From: Bacillota bacterium
GTDB taxonomy: Bacteria; Bacillota; Clostridia; Christensenellales; CAG-138
DNA length: 41,146 nt
Reading direction: 5' to 3'
Assembly: GCA_016282255.1 (NCBI GenBank)
Contig: JAEEKE010000007.1
Coordinates: 1 to 41,146, forward strand
Both the position numbers and the translations under genes were made by a program. The notes under the pieces are model-generated. The model did no database searches, had not been told where the DNA came from, and worked only from the letters and a program-made list of their open reading frames with translations. Below are positions 32,099 to 39,304 of this stretch, one piece after another (position 1 is the first letter of the stretch; the number at the start of each line of letters is the position of its first letter).

Positions 32099-32115
32099 GG
32101 GGGCGTTTCGCCCCC
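32099..32115 (-). terminator. Hairpin between ispG and polC
   Basis: GGGGGCG-TTT-CGCCCCC on the plus strand, a 7-bp perfect stem just after the ispG stop. There is no T-tract, so it may stabilise the ispG mRNA 3' end rather than terminate. Confidence 0.5.
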
Positions 32116-32123
32116 GAAAGGGC

Positions 32124-33176
32124 TTATTCCTTCGTGCAGAGCTTCTTTGCGTCCTCGATAAAGCGGTCGATGACGCCGGGGAGCTTATCGGTGTAGAGTA
32201 TCCCGCCGCGGCCGAATACCGCCGCGTTGACCGAGCCGAACGCGATGCCGATATCGGCCTCCCGCGCTTCGCCCGGGCCGTTGACGGCGCAGCCCATGAC
32301 CGCGACCTTGATGGGCTTGACGCCCTCGAATGAGAGCGCCTCGCGCACGCGCTCAACGATGGACGCAAGGTCCACCCTCGTGCGGCCGCAGGTGGGGCAG
32401 CTTACGATCCTGACGGTATCGCGCCTGATATCGAGCGCGGCAAGTATCTTCTTCGCGGCCTCGACCTCCTCGATGACGCCGCCGGTCAGGGAAACGCGCA
32501 TGGTGTCGCCTATGCCGTCGAGCAGCAGGCTGCCGACGCCGATCGCGGAGCGCAGCAGCGCCTCCTCCCCCATGCCCGCCTCGGTGATGCCGAGGTGCAG
32601 CGGGTACGGCAGTAGCCCGGCCGCGCGGCGGTAGGCCTCCACCGTGGTCTTGACGTCGGAGGATTTGAGCGAGAGCACGATATCGGAGAAGCCGTATTTT
32701 TCTAGCATCTCGGCATGGCGGACGCCGCTTTCGACCATCGCCTCGGCCGTGACGCCGTATTTTTCGAGCAGGTCCTTCTCAAGCGAGCCGCCGTTGACGC
32801 CGATGCGGATCGGAACGCCGTTCGCTCTGGCGCAGTGGGCAAGCTCCTTTACGCCCGCCTCCGAGCCGATGTTGCCCGGATTGATCCTGACCTTCGCCAC
32901 GCCCGCGCCGATCGCCGCTATCGCAAGGCGGTGATCGAAATGGATATCCGCCACGAGGGGGATATGGATGCGCTTTACGATCTCGCGCACGGACTCGACG
33001 CAGCGCTCGTCGAAGACGGTGGAGCGCACTATCTCGCAGCCGGCCGCCTCGAGTGCCAGGATCTGGCTGACGGTCGCCTCGGTATCGCGCGTGTCGGTAT
33101 TGGTCATGGACTGGATCGAAACGGGCGCGCCGCCGCCGACGGGCACGGCGCCTATCATGACTCGGTTCCTGCTCAT
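32124..33176 (-). CDS. ispG: 4-hydroxy-3-methylbut-2-en-1-yl diphosphate synthase (flavodoxin)
   Basis: A 350-residue [4Fe-4S] enzyme of the non-mevalonate (MEP) isoprenoid pathway, converting MEcPP to HMBPP. The TIM-barrel part begins VMIGAVPVGGGAPVSIQSMTNTDTRD and contains LVADIHFDHRLA and KVRINPGNIG. The cluster ligands are in CPTCGRTRVDL and in GCAVNGPGEAREADIG (two Cys plus one Cys, with the following Glu). Length is typical of the short bacterial form. The ATG follows AAGGAG; promoter at 33211-33240. Upstream dxr and rseP, frequent partners, are absent here. Confidence 0.97.
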   Translation of the reverse strand: MSRNRVMIGAVPVGGGAPVSIQSMTNTDTRDTEATVSQILALEAAGCEIVRSTVFDERCVESVREIVKRIHIPLVADIHFDHRLAIAAIGAGVAKVRINPGNIGSEAGVKELAHCARANGVPIRIGVNGGSLEKDLLEKYGVTAEAMVESGVRHAEMLEKYGFSDIVLSLKSSDVKTTVEAYRRAAGLLPYPLHLGITEAGMGEEALLRSAIGVGSLLLDGIGDTMRVSLTGGVIEEVEAAKKILAALDIRRDTVRIVSCPTCGRTRVDLASIVERVREALSFEGVKPIKVAVMGCAVNGPGEAREADIGIAFGSVNAAVFGRGGILYTDKLPGVIDRFIEDAKKLCTKE

Positions 33177-33210
33177 TCTGGGCTCCTTGAGATGCTTTAT
33201 TTACTCTGCC

Positions 33211-33240
33211 ATTATACCATGGCGGGGGGTGTTCTTTCAA
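33211..33240 (-). promoter_or_regulatory. Promoter of ispG
   Basis: Minus strand: TTGAAA (33240-33235), 18-base spacer, TATAAT (33216-33211). Confidence 0.78.
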
Positions 33241-33438
33241 CCGTGAATACGCCGGTCCCCTGCCCCGATCCGCCATGCTTTAAGGGCGATTTTTCCTTTA
33301 AAACAAAGGCTTTTAAACAAAAAATCGAAAAACGGCGAAAACGGAAGAAGAAGTCCGTACAGCGGCGTATAAAACCGGCCGGAAAGGCGGATACTGTTTA
33401 TACCGCGAAAGCGGCATTTCGTTTAAGGAGGCGGGAAG

Positions 33439-33582
33439 ATGAAGGTGATCGGTTTTGCCTCGGGCATGGTGCTCGGTATGGCGGCGGCCGCGGCGGCGGT
33501 CTCGGCGATGTATCCGGACGTGCCCAAGCGCATCAAGCGCGACTCCGGGCGCGTGCGCCGGAGCATCATGAAGCTGCTGTGA
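33439..33582 (+). CDS. 47-residue single-helix membrane protein
   Basis: A very short gene. Its ATG follows TAAGGAGG by 6 bases, an almost ideal ribosome site. The peptide starts MKVIGFASGMVLGMAAAAAAVS, an Ala/Gly-rich membrane helix, then YPDVPKRIKRDSGRVRRS, a strongly basic amphipathic tail, ending in a short hydrophobic stretch. Similar small YtxH-like proteins with a glycine-rich helix and a basic tail occur in Clostridia; the function is unknown. After the stop lie two GC-rich hairpins (33606-33630 and 33632-33649) and a T-tailed hairpin at 33723. No clear promoter is seen in 33241-33438. Confidence 0.75.
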   Translation: MKVIGFASGMVLGMAAAAAAVSAMYPDVPKRIKRDSGRVRRSIMKLL

Positions 33583-33808
33583 AAGAGGGAACGATGGGTC
33601 TATATGCGCCCCGGGAAGTGAAACGGGGCGCGGCCGCCTTCGGGCGGCCCGATCGGGTAAGCGTATGATAGCCCATCGGAGCGCGAAAGTCAAGTCCGAA
33701 ATGCGGGAAAAACGGGCTCTTCAGCGCCTCAAAGCGCTTTTTTGACCGAAATTGGTACAAAAATCCGTACTCAGGGGCGGCCGGAGAGCCAGTGTACCAA
33801 AATATGTG
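33583..33808. other. Intergenic region with hairpins and an inverted repeat
   Basis: Holds CGCCCCG...CGGGGCG and GGCCGCC-TTCG-GGCGGCC stems, the terminator at 33723-33743, and the inverted repeat TTGGTACA (33752-33759) with TGTACCAA (33793-33800) just upstream of the mini-peptide promoter, where it could be an operator. A 24-codon open frame at 33593 has only a weak ribosome site and is not called. Confidence 0.55.
33723..33743 (+). terminator. Probable terminator upstream of the mini-peptide operon
   Basis: AGCGC-CTCAAA-GCGCT followed by TTTTT. The stem is only 5 bp, so efficiency may be moderate. Confidence 0.6.
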
Positions 33809-33837
33809 CTGACAGCTTTAAAAAGCGGTGATATCAT
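33809..33837 (+). promoter_or_regulatory. Promoter of the tandem mini-peptide genes
   Basis: CTGACA (33809-33814), 17-base spacer, TATCAT (33832-33837). Transcription would begin about 33844, just before the structured leader. Confidence 0.68.
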
Positions 33838-33850
33838 TCATACCGTCGAA

Positions 33851-33887
33851 GGGGACAAGGACCCGAAAGGGCCATGCGGCCGTCCCC
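33851..33887 (+). other. Structured leader before the first mini-peptide gene
   Basis: GGGGAC (33851-33856) pairs with GTCCCC (33882-33887). Inside, CCC-GAAA-GGG (33862-33871) and GGCC-ATGC-GGCC (33870-33881) offer alternative or adjacent stems. Confidence 0.55.
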
Positions 33888-33925
33888 CGCGGCGAACGAA
33901 TTTTCCGTCAAGGAGGTTTTAGATC

Positions 33926-33994
33926 ATGTTTTGGATCATCGCTTTCTCGTGCCTGTATTCCTTCGGACTGCTCAAGGGCCTCAAGGTCATATAA
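33926..33994 (+). CDS. 22-residue hydrophobic peptide, mini-peptide 1
   Basis: A gene of 23 codons including the stop. The ribosome site AAGGAGG (33920 region) is ideal and the ATG lies 9 bases beyond it. The peptide begins MFWIIAFSCLYSF and ends GLLKGLKVI: one short membrane helix with two lysines at its C-terminal end. It aligns without gaps to the peptide encoded 68 bases downstream, sharing GLLKGL at residues 14-19 plus Val21. I do not recognise the family. Possible roles are a membrane-active type I toxin-like peptide or a subunit regulator of a membrane protein. A leader hairpin precedes it and a small GC-rich hairpin (GGCC...GGCC) follows the stop. Confidence 0.68.
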   Translation: MFWIIAFSCLYSFGLLKGLKVI

Positions 33995-34061
33995 GGCCTT
34001 GCCCCGGGGCCTATGCCCCATGCATCCGTTTTCCCGTCCGTTTTGACCCAAGGAGGCGCCC

Positions 34062-34136
34062 ATGCTTTCGCTGATCATCTGCGTTATCGCCGTTTTATCC
34101 GGGCTGCTTAAAGGCCTCGGCGTGCTTAAAAAGTGA
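34062..34136 (+). CDS. 24-residue hydrophobic peptide, mini-peptide 2
   Basis: A gene of 25 codons including the stop, with an AAGGAGG ribosome site 5 bases before the ATG. The peptide starts MLSLIICVIAVLS and ends GLLKGLGVLKK. As in mini-peptide 1, residues 14-19 are GLLKGL and residue 21 is Val; otherwise the helix residues differ while staying hydrophobic. The matched length, offset and motif argue for duplication and for real coding function. It is followed by a perfect 8-9-bp hairpin (34145-34172) and the terminator at 34210. I see no antisense promoter opposite the pair. Confidence 0.68.
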   Translation: MLSLIICVIAVLSGLLKGLGVLKK

Positions 34137-34144
34137 GCGCCCTT

Positions 34145-34172
34145 CGGCGTATCCGCATAAGGAGATACGCCG
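34145..34172 (+). repeat. Hairpin copy of the dispersed GGCGTATCC repeat
   Basis: GGCGTATC (34146-34153) pairs with GATACGCC (34164-34171), extended by C34145-G34172. Its first 19 bases belong to the 21-base stretch identical to 7177-7197, 27 kb away. Confidence 0.75.
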
Positions 34173-34209
34173 TCCCCCGTCCGTGCTCCGGCACGGCTGC
34201 CATATTAAA

Positions 34210-34247
34210 GGATCCGCAGGAGTTCTCCCCTGCGGATCCTTCGTTTT
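34210..34247. terminator. Bidirectional terminator
   Basis: GGATCCGCAGG (34210-34220) pairs with CCTGCGGATCC (34229-34239), an 11-bp perfect stem, then TTCGTTTT on the plus strand and TTTAATAT on the minus strand. It ends both the mini-peptide transcript and the Na/Pi cotransporter transcript. Confidence 0.85.
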
Positions 34248-34254
34248 CAGTATT

Positions 34255-35871
34255 TTACTTCTGCGCCTCGGCGATGTTCAGCGCATGGTCGGCGACGCGC
34301 TCGAGGTCGGTCAGGATCTCGACGTAGAGCATGCCGATCTCGGCCTTGCATTCGCCGGTGTTCATGCGGCGGATGTGCTGCTCCTGCATGAAGTCCACAT
34401 CGTTGTCGACGCTGTCCTCGATGGCCTCAAGCTCCTCAAAGGTCTTCTCGGAGCTGCTGCGGTAGTAGCGCTGCGCCTCCTCAACGAAGTTTGTGACCTT
34501 GGTCGTCAGCTCGGTGATCTCGCGCCGCGCGCTTTCTGAGAAGCCGAGGCCCTGATCCATGATGTGGCGGACGTAGCCCGCGATATTGTCGGCATGGTCG
34601 CCGATGCGCTCATAGTCGCAGATGACGTGGTGCATGCCGTCGATGATGCGCGCTTCATGCGGGCCCAGCACGCAGGCGCCGGTGATCTTGATCAGCGCGT
34701 CGGTGATGGCATGGTTGAGGAAGTCGATCGTATCTTCGTTCTTGGCGATCAGCTCCAGGTCCTCACGCGGGGGATGCTTCTCGGTCAAAAGCTTGCAGGA
34801 AAGGTCGAGATTCGTCTTTGCAAGGCTGTACATCCTTGCGACCTCGGCCTCCGCCTGCGCGATCGCCACGGAGATGGTGCCGATATCGTTGTTGTTGATA
34901 TGCAGCAGCATATCGCGCTTCTCGGATTCGTCCTCGCCCGGGAAGATGAGCTTCGCGAGCTTCTCCATCAGCGGCAGGCAGGGGAACAGGATCGCCGCGC
35001 CGACGAGCTTTTCGATGACGTTCATATAGGCGATCTGCTGAACGACGTTGGGCGAGAGCGCCTCAAACCAGCTGCGGACGGGCAGGAGCTTCCAGCCCAC
35101 GCCCCAGATCAGGCCCGCGAACACGTTGAACATGATGTGGATCATCGCGGTGCGCTTTGCGTCCTTCTTGCCGCCGATCGCCGCGGTGACCGCCGCGGTG
35201 CAGGCGCCGATGTTGAAGCCGAGGATCAGGAACACGACCTGGTCGAGGCTGGTGACGGCCCCGGCGAGGGCCATCGCCTGAAGGATACCGACCGAGGCCG
35301 AAACGCTCTGAACGATGAGCGTGACCAAGGTGCCCACGAGCACGGCCAGCAGGAACTTGTTCTCAAAGCTCAGCAGCATGTCCGTGAAATATTTCTCGGT
35401 GGCGAGCGGCGCCATATTGTCCTTCATCAGGTTCATGCCGATGAACAGGATGCCGAGGCCCGCCACGACGCTGCCGATATTATTGATGCTCTTGCGCTTG
35501 ATGAACACGACCGCGACGACGCCGACGAACGCGATGACCGACGCGATGCGGCTCATATTGAGCGCGATCAGAAGGCCGGTGGCCGTGGTACCGATGTTCG
35601 CGCCGAGGATGACGCCCGAGGCCCTCGAGAACTCCATCAGCCCCGCGTTTACGAAGCCGACCGTCATCGCCGAGGTGGCGTTGCTCGACTGGATTATCGC
35701 CGTAATAAAAACGCCGACCAGAAGACCCACGAAACGGTTCTTTGTCAGCTTTTCAAGTATGTTTTTCAGTTTAGCGCCGGCAAGATGCTCGATGCCCTGG
35801 CCCATCATGCGGATACCGTAGAGGAAGAGCGCAAGACCGCCCGCTATACCGGTCCAATTTGCAATAGTCAT
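34255..35871 (-). CDS. Na/Pi cotransporter family protein with PhoU-like domain
   Basis: A 538-residue membrane protein of the NptA/YjbB type (PNaS family). Start 35871 (MTIANWTGIAGGLALFLYGIRMM) is preceded by AAAGGAG; longer in-frame starts run through the promoter and are rejected. The inverted-repeat core motifs are present: QSSNATSAMTVGFVNAG with GANIGTTATG in the first half, and QSVSASVGILQAMALAG with GFNIGACTAA in the second. After about residue 330 comes a cytoplasmic PhoU-like helical region (CDYERIGDHADNIAGYV and LTDLERVADHALNIAEA). Probably sodium-driven phosphate transport with the PhoU part regulating it. Transcribed alone. Confidence 0.93.
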   Translation of the reverse strand: MTIANWTGIAGGLALFLYGIRMMGQGIEHLAGAKLKNILEKLTKNRFVGLLVGVFITAIIQSSNATSAMTVGFVNAGLMEFSRASGVILGANIGTTATGLLIALNMSRIASVIAFVGVVAVVFIKRKSINNIGSVVAGLGILFIGMNLMKDNMAPLATEKYFTDMLLSFENKFLLAVLVGTLVTLIVQSVSASVGILQAMALAGAVTSLDQVVFLILGFNIGACTAAVTAAIGGKKDAKRTAMIHIMFNVFAGLIWGVGWKLLPVRSWFEALSPNVVQQIAYMNVIEKLVGAAILFPCLPLMEKLAKLIFPGEDESEKRDMLLHINNNDIGTISVAIAQAEAEVARMYSLAKTNLDLSCKLLTEKHPPREDLELIAKNEDTIDFLNHAITDALIKITGACVLGPHEARIIDGMHHVICDYERIGDHADNIAGYVRHIMDQGLGFSESARREITELTTKVTNFVEEAQRYYRSSSEKTFEELEAIEDSVDNDVDFMQEQHIRRMNTGECKAEIGMLYVEILTDLERVADHALNIAEAQK

Positions 35872-35953
35872 ATCTTTCTCCTTTGCCTTCGGGAACGCGC
35901 TTCCCGGGGCGCCGTGCCGCGGCACGGTGTTATTTGTTTTTTCCGTCAGGCTA

Positions 35954-35982
35954 AGTATAACAAATCCTTCGTTGGTTTGCAA
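35954..35982 (-). promoter_or_regulatory. Promoter of the Na/Pi cotransporter gene
   Basis: Minus strand: TTGCAA (35982-35977), 17-base spacer, TATACT (35959-35954). Confidence 0.8.
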
Positions 35983-36027
35983 CATTTTTCGGCCGATATG
36001 CCCCGTTTTCTTCGAATATAATCGTGA

Positions 36028-36056
36028 TTGCAATTCGGGCGTAAAGATGGTATCAT
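36028..36056 (+). promoter_or_regulatory. Promoter of lspA-rluD-methyltransferase operon
   Basis: TTGCAA (36028-36033), 17-base spacer, TATCAT (36051-36056), diverging from the cotransporter promoter. Confidence 0.72.
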
Positions 36057-36098
36057 TAGGCTGAAAAAGAAGGCGGCCGAGGCCGCTTCGGAGGCATA

Positions 36099-36659
36099 AT
36101 GACTATATTCACGGCAGTTTCATTCATCATATCGGCGCTCGTCGCCGCCGCCGACCAGCTGACCAAGGCGCTGATCTGCCCCGGGCTCGTCACGGGCGGC
36201 CCGAGGAGCGTGATCCCCGGGCTGATCGGCTTTGAATACGTCCGCAACACCGGCATGGCCTGGGGCCTGCTCAAGAACGCGCGCGTCTTCCTGATCGTGT
36301 TCAGCATTCTGGCTTCGCTCGCGATGATATGGCTTATGATAAAGCTCGTTAAAAACGCGCCCCGCGGCGTCATCATCGGTTTTGCGCTCGTGCTGGGCGG
36401 CGCGGTCGGCAACATCATCGACCGCATCGCGCTCGGCTACGTGCGGGATTTCATCGCGTTCGAATTCATCGAGTTCCCCGTCTTCAACGTGGCCGACGTC
36501 GCCGTCACGCTGGGCGCTGCGCTGATAGTGATAGTGCTTGTGTTCACAAAGCGCGGAAGGGCGTTCTTCGGCGAGCTGATAAAGGACGAGCCCAAGGAGG
36601 GGTCCGCACCTGCCGAGGGTGAAGCAAAGAACGAAAAGGAGCCGGATGCCGGTGAGTAA
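36099..36659 (+). CDS. lspA: Lipoprotein signal peptidase (signal peptidase II)
   Basis: A 186-residue integral membrane aspartic protease that cleaves the signal peptide of lipidated prolipoproteins, needed by the several lipoproteins in this window. Motifs: DQLTK (19-23), FEYVRNTGMAWG, GGAVGNIIDRIALGYVRDF (catalytic Asp in IIDR) and FPVFNVADVAVTLGA (second catalytic Asp). Four membrane helices are evident. The C-terminus carries an unusual soluble acidic tail of about 30 residues (DEPKEGSAPAEGEAKNEKEPDAGE), partly because the frame overlaps the rluD start. The ATG follows CGGAGG. Confidence 0.96.
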   Translation: MTIFTAVSFIISALVAAADQLTKALICPGLVTGGPRSVIPGLIGFEYVRNTGMAWGLLKNARVFLIVFSILASLAMIWLMIKLVKNAPRGVIIGFALVLGGAVGNIIDRIALGYVRDFIAFEFIEFPVFNVADVAVTLGAALIVIVLVFTKRGRAFFGELIKDEPKEGSAPAEGEAKNEKEPDAGE

Positions 36660-37623
36660 CGGTGAAAAAAACGAGCTCGGCGAGCTGTTCGACCCCGAGG
36701 ACGCCTGCGCCGAAGCGGCGGAGTTCACCGCCGGGGAGGACTGCGGGCGGCTCGACGCGTTCGTTGCGGAGAATACGGGGCTGACGCGCTCCCGCGCAGA
36801 AAAGCTGATCAAAAGCGGCGCAGTGCTCGTGGACGGGAAGCCGCGCAAGGCGGGCTTTTCCGTGCGCGCGGGCAGCAAGGTCAGCGTCACGCTCCCCCCG
36901 CCCGAGCCCACGGAGCTGATCGCCGAGGATATCCCGCTCGATATCGTGTATCAGGACGCGGATATCGCGGTCATCAACAAGCCCGCGGGCATGGTGGTGC
37001 ACCCCGCGGCGGGCAATCCCTCGGGCACGCTCGTCAACGCGCTGATGTTTCATATAAAGGATCTTTCCGGCATCGGCGGCGAGCTGCGCCCCGGCATAGT
37101 GCACCGCATAGATAAGGACACCTCGGGCCTGATCGTGATCGCGAAGAACGACGCGGCGCATAATTTTCTTTCTTCGGAGCTCAAGACGCATTCGGTGGCG
37201 CGCACCTATATCGCGCTTGCTACGGGCGGCTTCCGAGAGGACGGCGGCACCGTGGACGCGCCGATCGCAAGGCACCGCACCGACCGCAAGAAGATGGCCG
37301 TCGTGCCCGGCGGACGCGAGGCCGTGACGCACTGGCGCGTGCTCGAGCGCTTCCCCGGGAAGACGCTGCTCGAGGTGGAGCTCGAGACCGGCCGCACCCA
37401 CCAGATACGCGTGCATATGGCGTATATCGGGCATCCGCTCGTCGGTGACCCGGTCTACGGCAGGGCCGAGAACGGCCTGGGCTTTACCGGCCAGGCGCTG
37501 CACGCCGCGCGCCTGCGCCTCACCCACCCCCGCACGGGCGAAAGGATGGAGTTCACCGCCCCGCTGCCGGAGGTTTTTAACGGAGCGCTCGAAAAGCTGC
37601 GCAGGGAGAACAGGAACGGATGA
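36646..37623 (+). CDS. rluD: RluD-family 23S rRNA pseudouridine synthase
   Basis: A 325-residue enzyme with an N-terminal S4 RNA-binding domain (CGRLDAFVAENTGLTRSRAEKLIKSGAVLVDG) and a catalytic domain with HRIDKDTSGLIVIAKND (catalytic Asp), ETGRTHQIRVHM and GHPLVGDPVYG. The start ATG 36646 follows AAGGAG and overlaps lspA by 14 bases; earlier in-frame starts lie inside lspA without a ribosome site. lspA followed by an rluD-type gene is common in Firmicutes. The exact uridine targets (1911/1915/1917 type) are inferred from the family only. Confidence 0.93.
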   Translation: MPVSNGEKNELGELFDPEDACAEAAEFTAGEDCGRLDAFVAENTGLTRSRAEKLIKSGAVLVDGKPRKAGFSVRAGSKVSVTLPPPEPTELIAEDIPLDIVYQDADIAVINKPAGMVVHPAAGNPSGTLVNALMFHIKDLSGIGGELRPGIVHRIDKDTSGLIVIAKNDAAHNFLSSELKTHSVARTYIALATGGFREDGGTVDAPIARHRTDRKKMAVVPGGREAVTHWRVLERFPGKTLLEVELETGRTHQIRVHMAYIGHPLVGDPVYGRAENGLGFTGQALHAARLRLTHPRTGERMEFTAPLPEVFNGALEKLRRENRNG

Positions 37624-39209
37624 CAAGGGATCATAAAACGGCGCGGAAACTGACGCGCGAAGAAATAATCGAAAGGCTCGAAGCGCCGAACGGCGCGCTG
37701 GAGCTCGCAAACGACGCGGGTCTCGACAGGGACGCGCTTTTTGCCGCCTCGGCGGAGCTCTTCGCCGGCGAGGGGCTTGCCTCGGCCCTGCTTATACGCC
37801 TTATCAAGAGCGACAAAGCGCTTGCCGCAAGGGCCACCGGGGACGAAGGCTTCATGGCCGCCGTCCGGGCCGCCGTCTCGGCCGAAAGCCCCAAGCTGCG
37901 CCGCAACGCCTGCCGCCTTATCGGCATGCTCTCCGATAACGAAAACGACGCCTCGCTTCTGATCGACCGGCTCGATAAGGAGGGGACCCGTTTCGTGCGG
38001 CCGTCGCTCCTGCTGGCCCTCGGCGCGATAGGCGGGGAAGCCGCGGAGAAGGCGCTTTCCGGTTACTCCCCCGCTCCCCCGAAAGATGAGACCGAGGAGA
38101 AGCATTTCAGGGAGGAGACCGACGCGCTCAAGCAGGCGCGCGCGGCCTGCGTCAAGCACGTTAAGCACCCCTTCACAGGCCTCGGCGAAAGGACGGATAT
38201 CGAGCTGCGGGCGCCGCAGAACCTTTCCTACCGGCTCGCGGCCGAGCTAAGGGACCTGGGGCTCGAGCCGAGGAACGTCACTCCTTCCTCGCTGCGCGTT
38301 TTCACAGACGATCTAACCGGCCTCTTCGCCTGCCGCTGCTTTACCGAGGCGCTGTTCCCGGTCCCCGCTAAAGGCGTTGCGGCCGATCCCGCGGCCATCG
38401 CCGCGCGTTTTCGCGAATTCGTGCCGGGCTTTATGGCGAGGACGCACGGGGGCGAGCCGCCCTGCCGCTACCGCATCGAGACCGAGGGCGAGCCGCCCAC
38501 GGAGCGCACGGCGTTCAAAAAGGCCCTGCGCAACGCGCTGGACTGCGCCGAGCTTATCAACGCGCCGTCGGATTACGAGATCGAGCTGCGCTGCTCGTTC
38601 GATGGAGGCTTAAGGCTTTACCTCAAGCTCTTCACGCTCGCGGACCCGCGCTTTGCCTACCGCAGGGAGAGCATACCGGCCTCGATGAACCCCGCGACGG
38701 CGGCGGCCGTGCTGCGCTTTGCGGAGGATTTCCTCACCGTCAACGCGCGCGTGATCGACCCCTGCTGCGGCAGCGGCACGCTTTTGATCGAACGCGGCCT
38801 TCTCTCCCCCTGTGATTCGCTGACCGGCGTGGATATCTCGCACCGCGCGATCGACGCGGCGCGCACCAATTCCGCCGCGGCGGCGGAGCTCTTCGGAATA
38901 AAGCAAGCCAAATTCGTGGCCAACGACATACTGCGCTTCGAGGCCAAGCGCCCCTACGACGAGCTGATCTCGAACCTGCCCTTCGGCAACCGCGTGGGCA
39001 ATCACGAGAGCTGCGAAAGGCTCTACCGCGGGCTGGTGGAGAGGCTGCCGAAGCTGGTCAAAAAAGGCGGCGTGGCGGTCCTCTACACGATGGAGTTCAC
39101 GCTGCTCAAACGCCTCGTGCGCGAGAGGAAGGACCTTGAGATTTTAAGGACCGAGCGCACCGAGGCCGGCGGGCTGACCCCGATGATCATGGTGCTGAGG
39201 GTAAACTGA
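37620..39209 (+). CDS. HEAT-repeat / RlmL-Trm14-type RNA methyltransferase fusion
   Basis: A 529-residue protein whose ATG overlaps the rluD stop (ATGA). Residues 1-170 are alpha-helical and HEAT-like (LRRNACRLIGMLSDNENDASLLIDRL, RFVRPSLLLALGAIGG). Residues 190-350 look like a divergent RNA-binding region. The C-terminal Rossmann methyltransferase has RRESIPASMNPATAAAVLRFA, DPCCGSGTLLIERG (SAM loop, about 380-393), LTGVDIS and SNLPFGNRVG in the position of the NPPY motif. This resembles the UPF0020 group of guanine-N2 methyltransferases acting on tRNA or rRNA. The pairing with rluD fits RNA modification. The substrate is not assignable. Confidence 0.85.
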   Translation: MTRDHKTARKLTREEIIERLEAPNGALELANDAGLDRDALFAASAELFAGEGLASALLIRLIKSDKALAARATGDEGFMAAVRAAVSAESPKLRRNACRLIGMLSDNENDASLLIDRLDKEGTRFVRPSLLLALGAIGGEAAEKALSGYSPAPPKDETEEKHFREETDALKQARAACVKHVKHPFTGLGERTDIELRAPQNLSYRLAAELRDLGLEPRNVTPSSLRVFTDDLTGLFACRCFTEALFPVPAKGVAADPAAIAARFREFVPGFMARTHGGEPPCRYRIETEGEPPTERTAFKKALRNALDCAELINAPSDYEIELRCSFDGGLRLYLKLFTLADPRFAYRRESIPASMNPATAAAVLRFAEDFLTVNARVIDPCCGSGTLLIERGLLSPCDSLTGVDISHRAIDAARTNSAAAAELFGIKQAKFVANDILRFEAKRPYDELISNLPFGNRVGNHESCERLYRGLVERLPKLVKKGGVAVLYTMEFTLLKRLVRERKDLEILRTERTEAGGLTPMIMVLRVN

Positions 39210-39230
39210 GCTTATCAAAATATATTTTAT

Positions 39231-39254
39231 TTGCGCTATCGGCGGGAGTATAAT
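39231..39254 (+). promoter_or_regulatory. Probable promoter of crt
   Basis: Good -10 TATAAT (39249-39254); the -35 position has only the AT-rich TTTATT, so the promoter may be weak or need an activator. Confidence 0.5.
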
Positions 39255-39304
39255 AGATATGATAAGGGCCGCCCGGAAAGCGGCGTTTGTGGGAGGTAAA
39301 AAGC

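Noticed and set aside
33593-33667. 24-codon frame between the small membrane genes
   Set aside because: Weak ribosome site, overlaps two GC-rich hairpins, and the peptide is not hydrophobic or related to the neighbours.
33844-34140. Type I toxin-antitoxin locus with an antisense RNA
   Set aside because: Peptide size and hydrophobicity would fit, but no minus-strand promoter with acceptable boxes is visible opposite the mini-peptide genes, so only the peptides are reported.
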